Positions 24,501 to 39,500 of a stretch of DNA of 64,000 nt are shown piece after piece. The first letter of the stretch is position 1. Each line of letters starts with the position of its first letter. The DNA comes from Onchocerca volvulus (Eukaryota; Nematoda; Chromadorea; Rhabditida; Onchocercidae): assembly GCA_000499405.2 (NCBI GenBank), contig HG738137.1, positions 3,534,001 through 3,598,000 of the forward strand, written 5' to 3'. Position numbers and translations under genes: made by a program. Below the pieces are notes generated by a model. That model was not told where the DNA came from. It worked only from the letters and a program-made list of their open reading frames with translations, and did not search any database.

Positions 24501-27500
24501 GATATTGTTCAGGATTAAAATAATGGGTGAGTTACCTGATATTATCATAACGATCTCAGATGAGCGTTTACTGGAACTTGTGAAATTGATATTGAGTATT
24601 CCGACTCCTGCTCCCGAAAAAGAAATCAATGCTTTGAGTACAGCTTTTCCTCCAGCTGAAGTATATTTTACTATAATTCATGTAATATAATTCTTTGTAC
24701 GCTTAAAGAATTGATCATAATGATTATGTTACTTCTTTCGTTTTCTTTATTCTGCAATTCTTGATCAGAATTTCAAGTAATATCATTCAATATTAAATAA
24801 TACATTTTATTCTTATGATTTGAGAAGGCAAGAATCAAAGATCTAGCAAAGATGCACGCTATCATGGAAGCGAATGAAATCTCAGAAGTTGAAGAAGGTC
24901 TGCGAGTAAAAAAGAACGATCTACAGAAGCAGAAACAGAAAAAGACTGATGTGCAGCAAATCCAACTCGAAGTTAATCTCACACTGAAGCAGGTTCAGAT
25001 CATATCCTTTTTTATAATTCGATTTCCACGACCTTTGCGTTTATGAAATTGCTGATTTCTTCCGTTTTTCTTTATTTTGCTCTTTTGGTTAATAATCCAG
25101 AAATTCAAATATTTAGAAAATTAAAAGAGTTACAATTAATACAAAAATTGAAAAAGTAGAATATTTTTTATTCCATTTTTCATTGACGTTATATTACAGA
25201 TCGAAATTGTCATTGGCACTTCGGATGGAGTGTTTTTATCCGTACAAATTAAAAACTTGGGTTGTGGTTTGCAGATGCGTACATTTGATATGGTTGCAGT
25301 AGCCTATTTAGGTGATTTAATAATTGAACAACCGCAATATAAAAGTTTGGTTCCAGAACGTAATACGTTATTTGTTATTGATAATATTCACAATACTGAC
25401 CAAAATTTGCTTCAATTCAAGTACGTGCAGGTTAGTATTTTGCACAAATTTACATATTTCGTATTTTGTATTAATCACGATTGTTTCCATATAGTCACAG
25501 CAGCCCTGAATAAACTATTAATATAAAAACAGAAGCGCTATGAATATTGTTTTCTATGCAGGATATAAAAAATTTTTATTATAGGATATCAAGGAGCGTG
25601 TACTCTTTATAGCTAAAATTAAACCATTTACACGCATCTTTTTGCGAGATTTAAATTGCTGTTTTTTGAATTTTATAATTATTTTATTTTTACTTTTAGG
25701 CAAACAAGGAAAGTCCTTTCTTTGCAACCGAATATAATTCTATGGAGCAGGCGATCGATATTTCTTGCAAAGCAATGATTATATCACTTCATCAGGTTTA
25801 GATTAGCTGTCTTTTACTGTTGGTGATCAAATGAATGTAATATTTTTTTGGTAATTAGAATTAGTAATGTAGTATGTATAACCAGAATTGGTAGAAGAAG
25901 TTAGTTATATAGTGACTTAAAATTGAAAGTAATTATTATTTGTATTTAAGGACGCTTTAATTAGCCTGAAAAAATATTTTGAAACACTCCAAACAAAAAT
26001 AGCTGAGTTGCAAAATCAAGGCAAACCGACACAAGATCAAGATGATGCCAAAATATCTGCCAATGATATCGCAATACTTCACGAAAAGAAAATGCTTTCG
26101 CGATCTTCAAGTCAGCAAAGGTTAACAGAAGTGTTTCAGAAATCAGTTATTTCTCTTATTTAAACGAACTTATTGATATCTTAGAGCATTCGATAATCAG
26201 AAGAAAATGAAAAAGTGTAATATTGAAGTGCCAGACATATTTTGAGTTGTAGTTTTATAGGAATAAAAAACATTTTTATATATTTCATTAATTTCATCGC
26301 TGAAAATAATTATTGGTTAAGAAATTGATTTGGAATAAAAATTGTAGAGTCTGTGACCACAAGAAATATTTAGGCCTGACAAACAAAGAAGAGACCTAAA
26401 TTTGTTGAAAAAATATTTTACAGTGTATTTTATAGTGTTTCTGCTTCCGAACTAAAGTTAAGTCATGCAAAACGTGAACGAGAATTGGCTCAAACACGTA
26501 ATGATATCATCATCAAAGTGCATGTAAATGCAGTTTTTGATGCTTTACTAGTCTATATTGGTTCAACAAAGTGCTTGGATACAGCTTTGAGTATCAACAC
26601 TGTGAAAATCGCTGTAACAATGCGTATGGTTTGTTTTAGAGTTTATTTTAGCCAGTAAGGAATTTCCCTGTGAAAAAATCGTTTAGTTTGAATAACATTT
26701 GGGATAGTATTTATATTTTTCCCGATAACGGCGTTAAGCGCTTTTTTGATAAGGGATAATGGCATTAGTTAATGCCATTATATTTATTCGGCATGATTTC
26801 TAGTTTTAGTACAGTATTGCACTAAATTTCTTCCTTATATGTATGCCTAGTGCAGTCATTAAAAAATGCAGAGAACAATGGAGATGGAAGGTGGAATCAA
26901 AACGATATCAATGGAAGACCGAACTGGAACAACAATTCACAAACATTTACTGGCACTTTGTGGAGAAGATAAAGAAATGTTATCGTTTACTTTCAAACAG
27001 TATAATCGTACCGAAGCTGAGAAGAAGCATATGCAGCCTTCTGATCTCGATTTTTTTATTAAAGGACGTTTTGCCCGTATACGTTTCGTGCTTCTTTTTC
27101 TTTGGCTTGAGAGAATGAAGGTAAACTATGTTCCATAGTTTGAATCAAGTTCTGTAGATACAAATTTTTTGGCAAAATATTATAACCTGGTTTTTAAAAA
27201 TATAACAGCTTTATAAGTCATGTTTTGATTTGAAAATATCTTTATACCAGTTTTTGCAGTGAAAAATTGTCATTTTCGGTACTTTCGACTGTATAAATGC
27301 TTTTTCGATCATTGTTAATTGGTTTTCATTCTGTCTCTTTTAGCGTTTCGCTATTCCATTCCAAGCTGAAGCAACACAAGTGGCAGCCCAAGCACAATCG
27401 TATGCATCTGAAAAGGCGTCACAGGCTGCACAAAAAATTAAACATCTTATGGAAGAGTCACCTTTGAGAATTGGTTTGGATATTGAACTTGCAGCACCAA

Positions 27501-30500
27501 CAATTTTGGTACCAAAAAACTCCATGTCGTTGAATGCCCTCTTTGTTGATTTTGGTATAGATTTATTGCTTTCTTATGGGTTCCTAAGATTATGATAAAA
27601 CTCACTGTAAGCTCCAAATATATAATGGTGATTGGCGCTTTTGTTATAATACTTTTGATTTTACTGCACAAAATCCCTATAAGATGTTACAAAACTCTCT
27701 TTGGATGGATGCATCTGTCTGATTAGAAGATTCTGTATAGTATATATGTTCCTAAGCAAAAATTTTTTTAGGTAAACTTACTGTTGTTAATTCGGTCTCA
27801 GCAGCTCAACATGAGCGAAAAGCAATTATTGATTCAATGCAAATCAACTTAACTGACATGTGCTTTGGCATGTAAGTTTCTATTTTTGTTCCCTGCTTGA
27901 AAATGCCATGTAAAGCGTTTCCATGATGTTTTGATGCAAGGAGAAGACGAAAGAAAAAATGATAAGAATAAAAATTGTCTGATAGTCGGAATATTTTGGA
28001 AATCCCGAATCGTATGAGAATAAACTGTAGCCAAACTTTGTATTTGAATATTCTGAGGTAGAGTTGTAATTTTTATAACAGAGTTGCAGCTTTTTTTAAA
28101 ATTTGATCTCGCTTATTAATGATCTACATTTCAGTTCACTTTTTTCGGAAGGAAGTATAGACGTATTATCCACCTGCCAAATTTTAAAGCCAATTACATT
28201 TTCATTATTAATTTATCGGAATTTATCTTTTGAATGGTACAAAACAGCCCCACAGATACTCGTTGATGCTCATTTGCCTCGTATTGAGGTAATAATTTTT
28301 GTTGACAGAAGAAAGCAGTATCAAAAATTTCGTATCTATATTGATACCTATTTTTAGAATTGTTATTGGTAGCTAGACATTGGCATTATAAGGAAGCAAA
28401 TATTACTAGTAATCTTTGGTCGCAAAGAATTTTGGTATTTTTGGAGTGTTTTTTGAAAATTATTTGAATAAAAAACTGGTCCTACTAGTTTCTTGATAAA
28501 AGATTAAAATTTTTGAGGGGTTAACTCTAGCTTAATGTAGAAAAACTGCATTTTTTGTTATTATGAATGAATATGTGATATCCTGCTTGAGTGAAAAGCT
28601 AATTACCCCTATAATCAAAGCCTTTCTAGATTTTAAATTGTAGATCGGCATGACAGAAGAAGATTATGCAACGATCCTGAAAACACTTAGTGGCAACCTA
28701 GTGGAAGGAAGCGAGTTGTCATCAGAACCATCACCATCTATAAATCCTTCAATTCGTCGAAAAAAAAATATTGATGAGAAAAGACAAGGACCTAGCGAAA
28801 AAGCTGCATCCGAAAGTGATGAAATTCCATTGAGTGATTCTAAAGCGAAATCTCTTGTTTTCAGTTTCAAATTGGATGAAATCGCTGCGCTCTTATATCG
28901 TGGTTCCTCAGATTTGGTTTGTACTTGCAGAAATTTTTTTTTTAATTGGGTGGATTTGATGCTGTAGTTCTTTTTTACTGAATTTTTTTTTTGTTAATAT
29001 TTAATAACAAGATTTCTTCCGTTGATATTTCCATTTGCAAATTTTCATGCATCTTTTTTTGTTGATTTTTTTTTATTAAAGAAATCTTCGATAATGTGTT
29101 GGTAGATTAATCAGTTTGGTACCATAATACTACTACAAATATATTTAATGAATGAAATTGTATTTGTCTACTTTCGCTATATTAGAATCAAATGATTTGT
29201 TATCGTCATTTAGGAGAATTCGAAAGGTGAAATCGCTCGAAAAACGACAGCGGGTTTTGCAGCAATGAGATTGAAAAAAATGAAATTAAGTGGTTCGAGA
29301 GCGGAAAATGGTGAATTGGATGTTACTGTTAGCTTAGAGGTATTTGTCATGGATGACGAAAGAAGCGAAAAAACCAAAATACGAAGATTATTTGATAAAA
29401 AGGTAAAGTAGGATTTTGTAATGCCATGTAATGTAATCCGCAATCAAGGTTTTGAAACGTATTTTTTAAAATGTTACTACTGATTCTGGAATGCTAAGGA
29501 GGCTGGCATTGCAATATTTTCGAGAAAAACAAATTGAAATAAATCCACTGATTTTATCCATGATGAAGAAATGTATTTATAAGATTATTCGTTTTTTTAA
29601 TGTTCGTATCTGTTTATAAATTTTCCATCTTTCAGTATAAAATTCAAAATAACTGATTTTACCCAGGAATTTTGAAAATATTTCAGTGTTGATTTTGATA
29701 ATTTACAGCCTGATAGCACTGGAAAAATTAACGAAGAATTTATTGCTGCTCGTTACCAGGCTAATACAGCAGGAGACAAAATCAGTAAATTTTTTTGTTT
29801 TTAGCATTATAGTTAATTTGTTATTTAAATTGTTTAGGAACCGACAGTGCTCTTTTTTTATTTCATACATTTTTGTCCCACCCCAAACTTGCATAAAATA
29901 AGGTAAAAAGGGAGGCCTTTCCATCCGTAGATTAGTCTATATCGATATTGCAAAAACTGATGTTGCTCTGAAATGAGAAAGGAAAATGTTAAATAAATGT
30001 CACATTTTGCAGTTACCTTCTCGTCCTCGGCTTTCTTCCTATGCCTTTGCCCAGAATTTCTGGGAGCACTGATGAAATTCTTTACGGTGAAAAAAACACC
30101 TGAGGAGTTAGCAAGAGAGATTGAAAAAGTGAATGTTTCAAATATCACACAAAATAAGGAAAAAGCGGAAGTGATTCCATCAGCAGGTTAGTTTACACAA
30201 AAAATTGCTTTTGAAACTTCTTTAAGTTGCATCTCTCTTTCAAGATCAGTACATTTTGTTTACAAAATAAAGCAACCTGTTAGCAGATTGAAAACACAAT
30301 TTATTGTTCACTGAGTTTATGTAGTTTTGATGTTGAAAATCATCAGTTCACTCGTAATTACTTAAAAAGTTCTATGTTAGAACTATGATTTGTCATACTT
30401 TTTTTTTTTTTTTTTTTTTTTTTATTTAATGAGAATTTTGACTATTATAGGTACAACGACAATTAACTGTACAATGCATAAAGCAGAAATTATCCTGATA

Positions 30501-33500
30501 GAAGATGCTATAAATCTTGAAAATTCCCAAGCACTAATTTTGTCGTTTAACGTCGATCTCAAAACAAACCCGGTGAAATTTCATGCATTGAATTAGAGTC
30601 ATGTGAAATCTTATGTTCATCATTTAACATGAAACTTAATTTGTCCGTTCATAGATGAGAGAGAATGTCTGTGAACTTAACGACGGCTGAATCAATCATG
30701 GAAACATTATGATATTGTTTGGGCTAAAAATGGGGAATACATCAATGTTTTTATTTTTAATGTCTTCTCGAGAACTTCATGCAATGTCTAAAAACTTTGT
30801 AATTATTATAGGAGAGTGAAAAGCAGATTATGGTTGGTGGCATCAAGAATTTACAAATCATAAGCACTTATTATTTGGAATCGAAGCGTGATCAAACTCC
30901 TTATCAGGTAGTTCAAGAAATTTTGTGGAAAAAAAAACTGATGAAATAGAAGCTCTTTCTTCTTTTTAATGATATTTTGTCTTTTCTATCACTTTTTGGA
31001 GATATTTAGTTAATTTCAAGATAAAAAGCAATGGAATGCTATCTCTTTCATTTTTCAACATTTTAGATATTAAAACGGACGGATATTAATGTTCAATTAA
31101 CAACAGAACAACAAACGATGTCGGAAAATTTTGTAGTACATATTGGACAGTTGTATCTGAAAATTTCTCCCGCCATAATCCGTTTGCTAAGTGCTGTTTC
31201 TTCGAATTTTTTATCAGCAGCCAACGTTAGCGTGAGTTCTTGAAAAATTTTCAGAGAAAAATTTCCTAAAGCACTGTTTTTTCATTTTCCATTAAACATT
31301 ACAAAAAAAATTCTTTCTTAACATATGCACTAATTCCGGCAATTCTGAACTTTATATTTGATAGAAGGCAAAATGCGGTGCAAAAAATAAATGCTGGGAA
31401 GGAAAATAATATATATGCTGTTTGCTCTTTTTTTTTCTTTTTTTTTTAAAGTAAAGATCTCCAGGAAGATTCGTTTACTGCGCAGAAGCAAGTGCTTAAA
31501 AAATATCCAAATTATTGGGAAAAACGTAAAATCAACAGGAACAAGCACTGGTGGTTTAACGTGCTGGCGGAAAAACAAGAAGATTTTGAATATGCGGTGG
31601 ATGTTTCCACTACTATCAGTCGTGAACAGCAGGTAATTTTGATTATTGTAATTTAGGCACTTTCCAAAGAGATATTAAAATATTTTCAAAAACGACATTT
31701 TCAAAATATGTTCTCTGATATTGCACCTGGTGCAAGAGAAAAAATTTAGTGACCAAAATTAAAGAAGATAAAAATAAGGAGAGATAGAAAGATGTGAACT
31801 CATTAATCCGGAAACATTCTCAACTTATTGCATAAACTGTTTATTTTTTTTTCTATTATTCTATCTGTTTCAAAGTTCTTCATTTTTCAATGACACTTGA
31901 TTTTTATAGGGAACTATTATAATGGAATCGCTTATCGTCGCTTTGGAAGCCGGTGTAGGGAACAGAACGGTACCAATGGTACTTTTGGAAAGTTCGACAA
32001 TGATCAATGCATCGCAGTGGAATGCACTGTTGGCTGTTGATGCTGACGTGCAATTCCAGGTAATTTTATGAGCTTAATTTATTTGGTCAATTTACTTTAT
32101 TTTTTGTTCATTTCAAATTTGACAATTTATGCATTTAATGCAAGCATTCTTTGTCTTTTTAATTCCTACTCTTACTGATTTCTACTGCATATGAATATCT
32201 TTATGTTTTAGATTTCATATTACAACGAAACATTTTGCGTTTGGGAGCCTATAGTCGAACCCGTAGAAGTAGACGACAACACCTGGAAGAGCTGGAATTT
32301 GAAAGTTGAGGTGAAAAACCATAAAATTTTACTTCCTCTGTTAATAATATCATTTATGTCGATTTTTTTATAATCACTTCAGAAAATGATGATATTATTC
32401 TTTTTTCAAGATGCTTGATTAATTATATTGTCGTCTCTTATTCATTACGAATACGCATCTTGAAAAATTAAAGAGAAGCTGTCTGAAATTTTGCGAAGAT
32501 GTAGAAAGATTGAAATATTATCTTTAAAATTTTACATCGAAATATTATCTTCTTCTTTAACAGAAACTTTCTGTACTCTTCATGTGATGAAACAAAAATT
32601 TTTTTTTTGACGATATTAAGTCTATATCGTATCAAAGAGGATAACATATAATGAATGACATAATCTTTACAGTTGCGAACTCATGGTGAAGATGAATTAT
32701 CAGCGGATGGTGCACTGCCATTACCACAAAGAACAATTAATGTGAAAGCATCAGAATTGCTCAACATAACTGTAACGAAATCATTGATTTTATTATCTCA
32801 CAATCTCATGGATTCTTTCGAGAGAGCTGCAAAACTGGTCTCACCATCTGTGATGCGAACTTTCCCAGGCAATAGTAAATATTTGATATTCAACAATGCT
32901 GGCATTTCAACCAAAGTTGGTAATACAGAAACAGTAATTGTAAGTTATCATTTGATCTTAAGAGACTTATTGGACTTATGCTTTTTTCGTGTTTTCTATT
33001 AAATAAACATAAGATAGATAAGCCCTTCGTATTGCTTAACTCATTAGAATTTCTTGTGCTGGATATTAGTAATTGATTTATATGAGACATGAGAAAAAAT
33101 ATTCGCGTTTTTCCTACGGAAAATGTTTTTGATTTATTTTTGTTTTTTCATTTTTTTATTTTTTTCAGCTTGAAACAATTTACAGATCAGTGCTGATGGA
33201 CAACCAGTTGATGCAACGCCTTGCACTTTTGTAGACTTGAGTGTTCCTGTTGATTCCAATGAAAAGATAGGTCTCACACAGAGCCAGATAACAAAAAAAG
33301 CAGAATTACGGCTCATTTTTGATGAAATAGATGCAGAAAGATATGTAAGTTCTTTCTACAAATTATCACATGCGCTTTTAGCACTTATCCACGGAATTAC
33401 ATATTTATAATAAATTGATCTTCTTTATTATAATTACATACATTTTTTCCTCTTATTGATTTATTTCGTGATATAGGTAAATATAATGAGATCTGAATCA

Positions 33501-36500
33501 AGAACTTGTGAACTCCCAATGAAAAATGATGATGGGAAGCAATGGAAAATAGTTGTAGAAACAAAGGTGGAAAATATGCGACGACTTATTTATCTTCATT
33601 CTATAGTACAGGTAGGAATTTATCAAGCTTATTAAATACTGAGTTAGATTATTGGTTCGTAAATGCTCAGGAAATATTCTGAGGTGTCAGTTATTATTAA
33701 TAGGATTTTCTTCGTCGATTGAAAAAAAAGGCAGTATTTTTGCTGCATACATTTCATTCAGGGAATAATGTTAGCTGTTAATAATTTTTATATTTTGTTG
33801 TGATTTCCATATAAGCAGATTTTTATTAGTCACAGCTATTTGTTTTTGACTATAGTTCGTGAATCACTTGGACATACCATTCGAAATTCATTCAATGCGT
33901 GATGGAAGACTAGATTTGTGTGGAATCGCAGAAACGAATAGTGAACCACTTGACATTGCTTTGCCGCTGTTGTACACAGCTACTGGCGAATTGTTTATCA
34001 AACCTTTTCAAGATGATACGTTAGTTTCTTTATTTGTTTTTATATATATATATATTGACATTATTCATCAAATAAATCATCATTTCAGCTATGAGATGAG
34101 CAATGAATCAATTTGCTGGAATAAGTTCGAAGACAAAGCGCGATATATAGTACGATGCGATTTGTCAGAAGACATGAAACAGGGCTTGTTCATAGCTTTG
34201 ATTGTCGAAGAAGTACCACTAAAAGCAGAAAGAAGCAGAAATTTAGACGACAGCAGTTTTATAGTGCATATTTTTTCACCACTCACTCTGCATAACTTTT
34301 TACCTTTTCCTCTAAAACTTATTTCTCCGGTAAGCTATTAAATCAGCTTATTTTTGGTAGTTTAATTTGCTTAAGTAGTAACATTTTATGCAATAGAAAG
34401 ACCATCCATATTGCTCACCATGTCAGCATCGAAACAAATACTTCCAATCTATATAAAAAGTTATTGGATTAGTTCATTTAAGAAGTGTTTGAAAAAATTG
34501 AAATCAACACTTGTTGATTTTAGATACAGAAAGAATTATCCGGTGGTGAAGAAGTCTCATTGAATATCATTCCAGGACAAAATCTCAATTTTGAAGTATT
34601 TTCAGTATTGTATCATTTTTTTTTTTTTTTAATCTTATGAACCATTTAACTTTTTTAATCAAATATATCAGGGATTTTATACTGTTAGTATCTAAAGCAT
34701 TTAACTTACAAGTTTGTAAAAGATGGCTAAAACTGACTGGTATATTCATTAGGTAGATTATCGTGGAGATACTTATGTGGCAGAAACGCTTTTCCCTGTG
34801 GAACACCAGGATTTAATGGTCACTACATTTACATCCGGTGAGAAAATTTTGGTAAGTTGAATTTCATTGACATCTAAGTGTTCCTTTTAGAACATTTGAC
34901 GATACAGGTAATGCCTTCTGAATTGTACTGGTCGAGTTTCCATTTTTTTCAAATAGATTCGCATGAAAAGAGATTAATTAAAAGATTAAGAAGTTAATTT
35001 GATATGCTGTAGAATCTTGGCGTTCACTGGACAGTCACCCATCGTAAACTTGATGCTGAAGTGTACGCTCCTTATTGGTTCATCAATAATACTGGAAGAA
35101 CTGTGAGATTTGTGGTAATGATTTCAATACTTTTTGGACTTTATGATCTATCATATTTCGTAATATCTCCATTTTGTTTTTCTATTTGACAGAAAGCATA
35201 GAAATTTAGAATTTGCAGCCACAACAGTACAATGGTACGTGGTCATATCTTTGTACTTGAAATTTTCTTTGTTGCGAATCATATGAGAATATTTGCTGAA
35301 AATATGTGTGTGCGTGTTTTTTTGTTTGTTTTCTTACTAGAATTTTATCAGTGAACTTATTTAGGAAAGCGACGAAAATATAATTGAAAAAACCGCAAAA
35401 TGTGTGCCGTGTCAGAAGGGTGGAATGAAAGGCCAGGTAAAACAATTTATTTATTGTTCTGCACTAACATCTCAGTCTCTCCAAACTTTGTATTTTAAGT
35501 TTAATTGTATAGTAGAAGCTATTCAGAAAGCAGACTTTGCGAACTGTTAGTTATGAGTTCACGTCATAGCTTGTAACTCACTTGATAATTTCATTATTTT
35601 ATTGCGAGGTTACTTTTACTAGAAATTAATATTTCGGAAAGGATTGATACATATCAATCTCATTTTGCAATGAAGAAATCATTTTTATTTTCAACTTCAT
35701 CTTTTTTCTTCACACTAAATAATCAGAGTTAAAGATAGGTGGAAGAATTGGAAGGGGGATGGAAAAAGGTGGAGATTTTTTTGTTCACGACTTTGTTTCC
35801 AGAATATTTTATAACATTTCATTTTTCTGATCTGATTCGTAGGAAAATTATTGCTCACCGATTTCTCGTATCAATTTATAATTTTTCTTTCTGCAGCAGT
35901 TTTTCCGAAGGTTCAGTCTTTTGATTTTAATAGAACAACATTAAGATTTCATTGATGAGATCATTTTGAAACTAATTTTGTGTTTAAAATTTCAATTAAC
36001 GACGGCATATGTTCGATTAAATCAGTTTATTAACTGTTAAGTCTTTAATTAATAGCGATGTTGTTGATAACATGTCTTAAATATGAATTTTTCTTACAGT
36101 TTTTCCCAATTCTTATAGAACTATTCACATGCCTTTTTGTAGTACTGTGATGCAATAATGCAGGAACCGTTCAGCGAACCGGCTTTGCTTCCGCTAGATG
36201 CCAAAAATTTTCTATCCAAAAAAAAGGTGATCATTTCTTTAAAATTTCATAGGCATTTGTTCTATCAATGATAATGAGGGATTTAAATATCAATTTTCAC
36301 TCAAATTTCACTTAAATTCCATTATTAATCTTTAAAAAATCTGAAACGATTGATCTCTGAAAATAATCAAAGAGTTCAGAACCTTGATTTAATATTTCGA
36401 CTTCTTTTTGTATAAAAAAAAGAATGGTTTTCTACGGACTTTTCTATCTGAAAGACGAGATTATGCTATGATAACATTTTTTTTTCATATTCTGCTTGAA

Positions 36501-39500
36501 TTATTTTTCAAAATATATCTGATTTAATTGCATTCCGTTATCGGATCGTTTGAATTATTTTCATTTTGAAAACGATATAGTAAGAGCAATTATCCCATCA
36601 AACAGTTTATGTAATTTAATGTTACATATGGCTAAAGGGATAAAATTGCCAACGTGCTCATCCTCAATATTATATTAATTTGTTCCAAACATTGCTGATT
36701 AATTTTTTCGGGTCTCCATTACTCCACAGTGTTTTTATATCAATTTGTTTCCTAATATAAGCATTAAATTTTCTTATGGAAGTAGTAGCTGTGAAGAAAG
36801 ACAATTACTTGTCCTATTTAATTGTTCCTAGCAGTTTTTCTCGTCGTATTTAACAAATGTCTCCTGTTCGAAATCCTCATTAGTTGATTAAATATGGAAG
36901 ATATTTGAACTTGAATGTTCGCGATTTATAATGTACATAATAATCCTGTTATTTATTTAATTTCAATTTTCCAGGCAAGATTATCATTGTTCGGAAATTA
37001 TTGGACGAATGAATTTCCGCTAGATGCGGTTGGAAATGCGGGACGTATTGGTTGTAAGGATGAATACAACAGTGAGCAAAGTATTTCACTGCAAATAAGT
37101 ATGTGTCAGTCGGGTTTGACGAAGGTAATTACATTCCTGCCCTTCTATCTGCTTCACAATGAAAGTCGGTTTCCACTGGAAATAAGAGAATTTGGAGTAC
37201 AAAATTGGGTCCAGGTTACATCTCAGACAGTAAGTTTACTTTGTTTTTATAAAAAATTATTCTTTTTATACAACGCTTGTTATTATGAAAAATTTACTTA
37301 TGCGTTTCAAGCCTTTCTTATTGTATTTTGCTGAAAATGCTTTGCTTTTTATAGATTTATTTCTCTAGACTTACTTTATATAATGCTTTTATTTTAGGAG
37401 CAATTTGAAATGCGATGATTAGCAAAATTCTAATTGTTTTCTAAATTTATTTTAGGCATATAGCATTATTTTTTATTTGCTGTTGAAGATTTTGGAAATT
37501 TCTTTCAGTGCATCGGTTTCTGGCCATCACAGAAAGAAAATCGGAAGTATGCTGTTGTCAGATATGGTGGTACAACGGAGGAGTCAATACTCTTTCCGAT
37601 CACTGAAAGTTTTGAAGGATTCTGTCAGATCAACAACGATGTAAACTAATTTCTTACTAAGTTAAGGAAAGACATTCTCAGGGATGAATATGACTTCGAA
37701 TCGAGAATAAGTTCCTTACAAACCTGTAACTACAAAGACCTTAATTATTATTAGTAGCTCTTATTTTTATTTGAAAAAATATATTCACGTATTTGTCAGG
37801 TCAGCAGATGCTTAAAGCATATTTTTGGATTTTTATGCCTTTTTTTGTTCACCGATGTCAAATTATAGTATCTTGGTATATATGTGATAGTCACAATCTG
37901 CGAATCGTCTTCGGTTATCAAACTTGAATCGTTTGAACCGGGTATGGCTCCTGCTATCATAATGAACGCAACGAAAAAATCAGTAGAATTTGGTCAGAAA
38001 GGTAGCAAATTTATATGTTTACAGTATTTCCTTCATTTCTTCATTTCTGATTTCGTGTTGTTATTTTTATATTAATCTTTTCTCTTTTTTATAGTTTCAT
38101 ATTGACTTTTTCATCTCAAACTGTAATATGTAGGCGCTCGATCTAAGAAGATGCTGGGTCCATGGGAGAGCTGTGCATTTACATGGACAGATGTGATTCG
38201 TGATCGTGCTTTAGAATGGAAAAGTGGTGATGCCACCCATTCGGATGATTTAATCAGGAATGCATTCGAAGATTACAAAACTTCTAGATCAGAGTCTAGT
38301 CGTTATTACTGGGTAATAATCTGAAAATCTTAAAGTTTTTACCGAAAATTAAGTGAAGACATTTTCTTTTTTTTTTTTTTTTTTGCTTTGCTTTATTTTG
38401 GCTTTTCACATATTAGTAGGAAATTAGGTATAGCCACGATTGTATAATTCCTTATTTTATTATGGAACCAACCACTCAAACAGAAGAAATCTAAGGGATG
38501 AAAGAATTCCCGTATTGCAGTTCTTTTGGTATAAATGTGTTAGAACATATTTTTTTTTGCTCTTTCCAGTATTTTACTGCTAAGAAGAAGTCCTATATAC
38601 ACTGCTTCCGTCCTTCTTACGAATCTTATTCTCGATACTGAACAGTTCTTTTTAATTCTTTGCGGATTTGAAATTTTTTGAACCATATTTCTGCTTAGAT
38701 ATCATTTTTGGATGGACGTCAACGCATATATTTATTCACGGATGATGTAGCGGTAATGACTACTGCGTATCAGGCTTATGAAATTGAACTTCCTACACTA
38801 TCTCTTGAGATATCTCTGCAAGGTATTGGTATTTCGATAGTGGACAATTTCAAAACCGAAGAAATCGCATATATGTGTATCGCATCATCAGCTATTGTTT
38901 GGGAACAGTTTGTCAGAGCTCGATTCAGGTCAGTTTCTTCTGAGAATTCTTAAAAATCTGGACATAATTATACAATTCCGTTATCTTTCTTTTCATTTCT
39001 CTAAATATGGTTTAGTTCTTATATCAAAAATTGTATTGTTAAAATAAAATATAATTATACAATAATGTCAATTTATTTTGCATGTTTTTATATTGTTTCT
39101 GCTTAAAACTCAACATTTTTTAGTACAAGTAATGCAGCAAGCATTTAATCACCTGATAGATTATGAATTTTCAAGAAGACGATGTTTTAATATAAGACGC
39201 CAAGCAGCACATCAATAAATAATCGAATCAAACTGTTTTGATGATTCAATCGATTAGATTAATAACAAACATAAGTGATGATTACATTGTTATTTGTTTC
39301 GCAGAAACAAATAACAATGTAATCATCACTTATGTCTTTAAAATGTTGTTCAAATCCATAGTGTGGTCACTCACTGTTTTTAGACCATTCACAGTTAAAC
39401 AGATGGAAACAATCGAGCACGCTTATCAGACATGGCTTCCAGATCACTCAGAAGAAACAGTAATGGTGGACAAACTAGAATTTGACTTCATGCATATGAA

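Noticed and set aside
31391..31636. 81-codon frame overlapping VPS13 exon 31
   Set aside because: The other frame (YWEKRK ... WWFNVLAE) aligns with human VPS13A and closes in phase on both sides.
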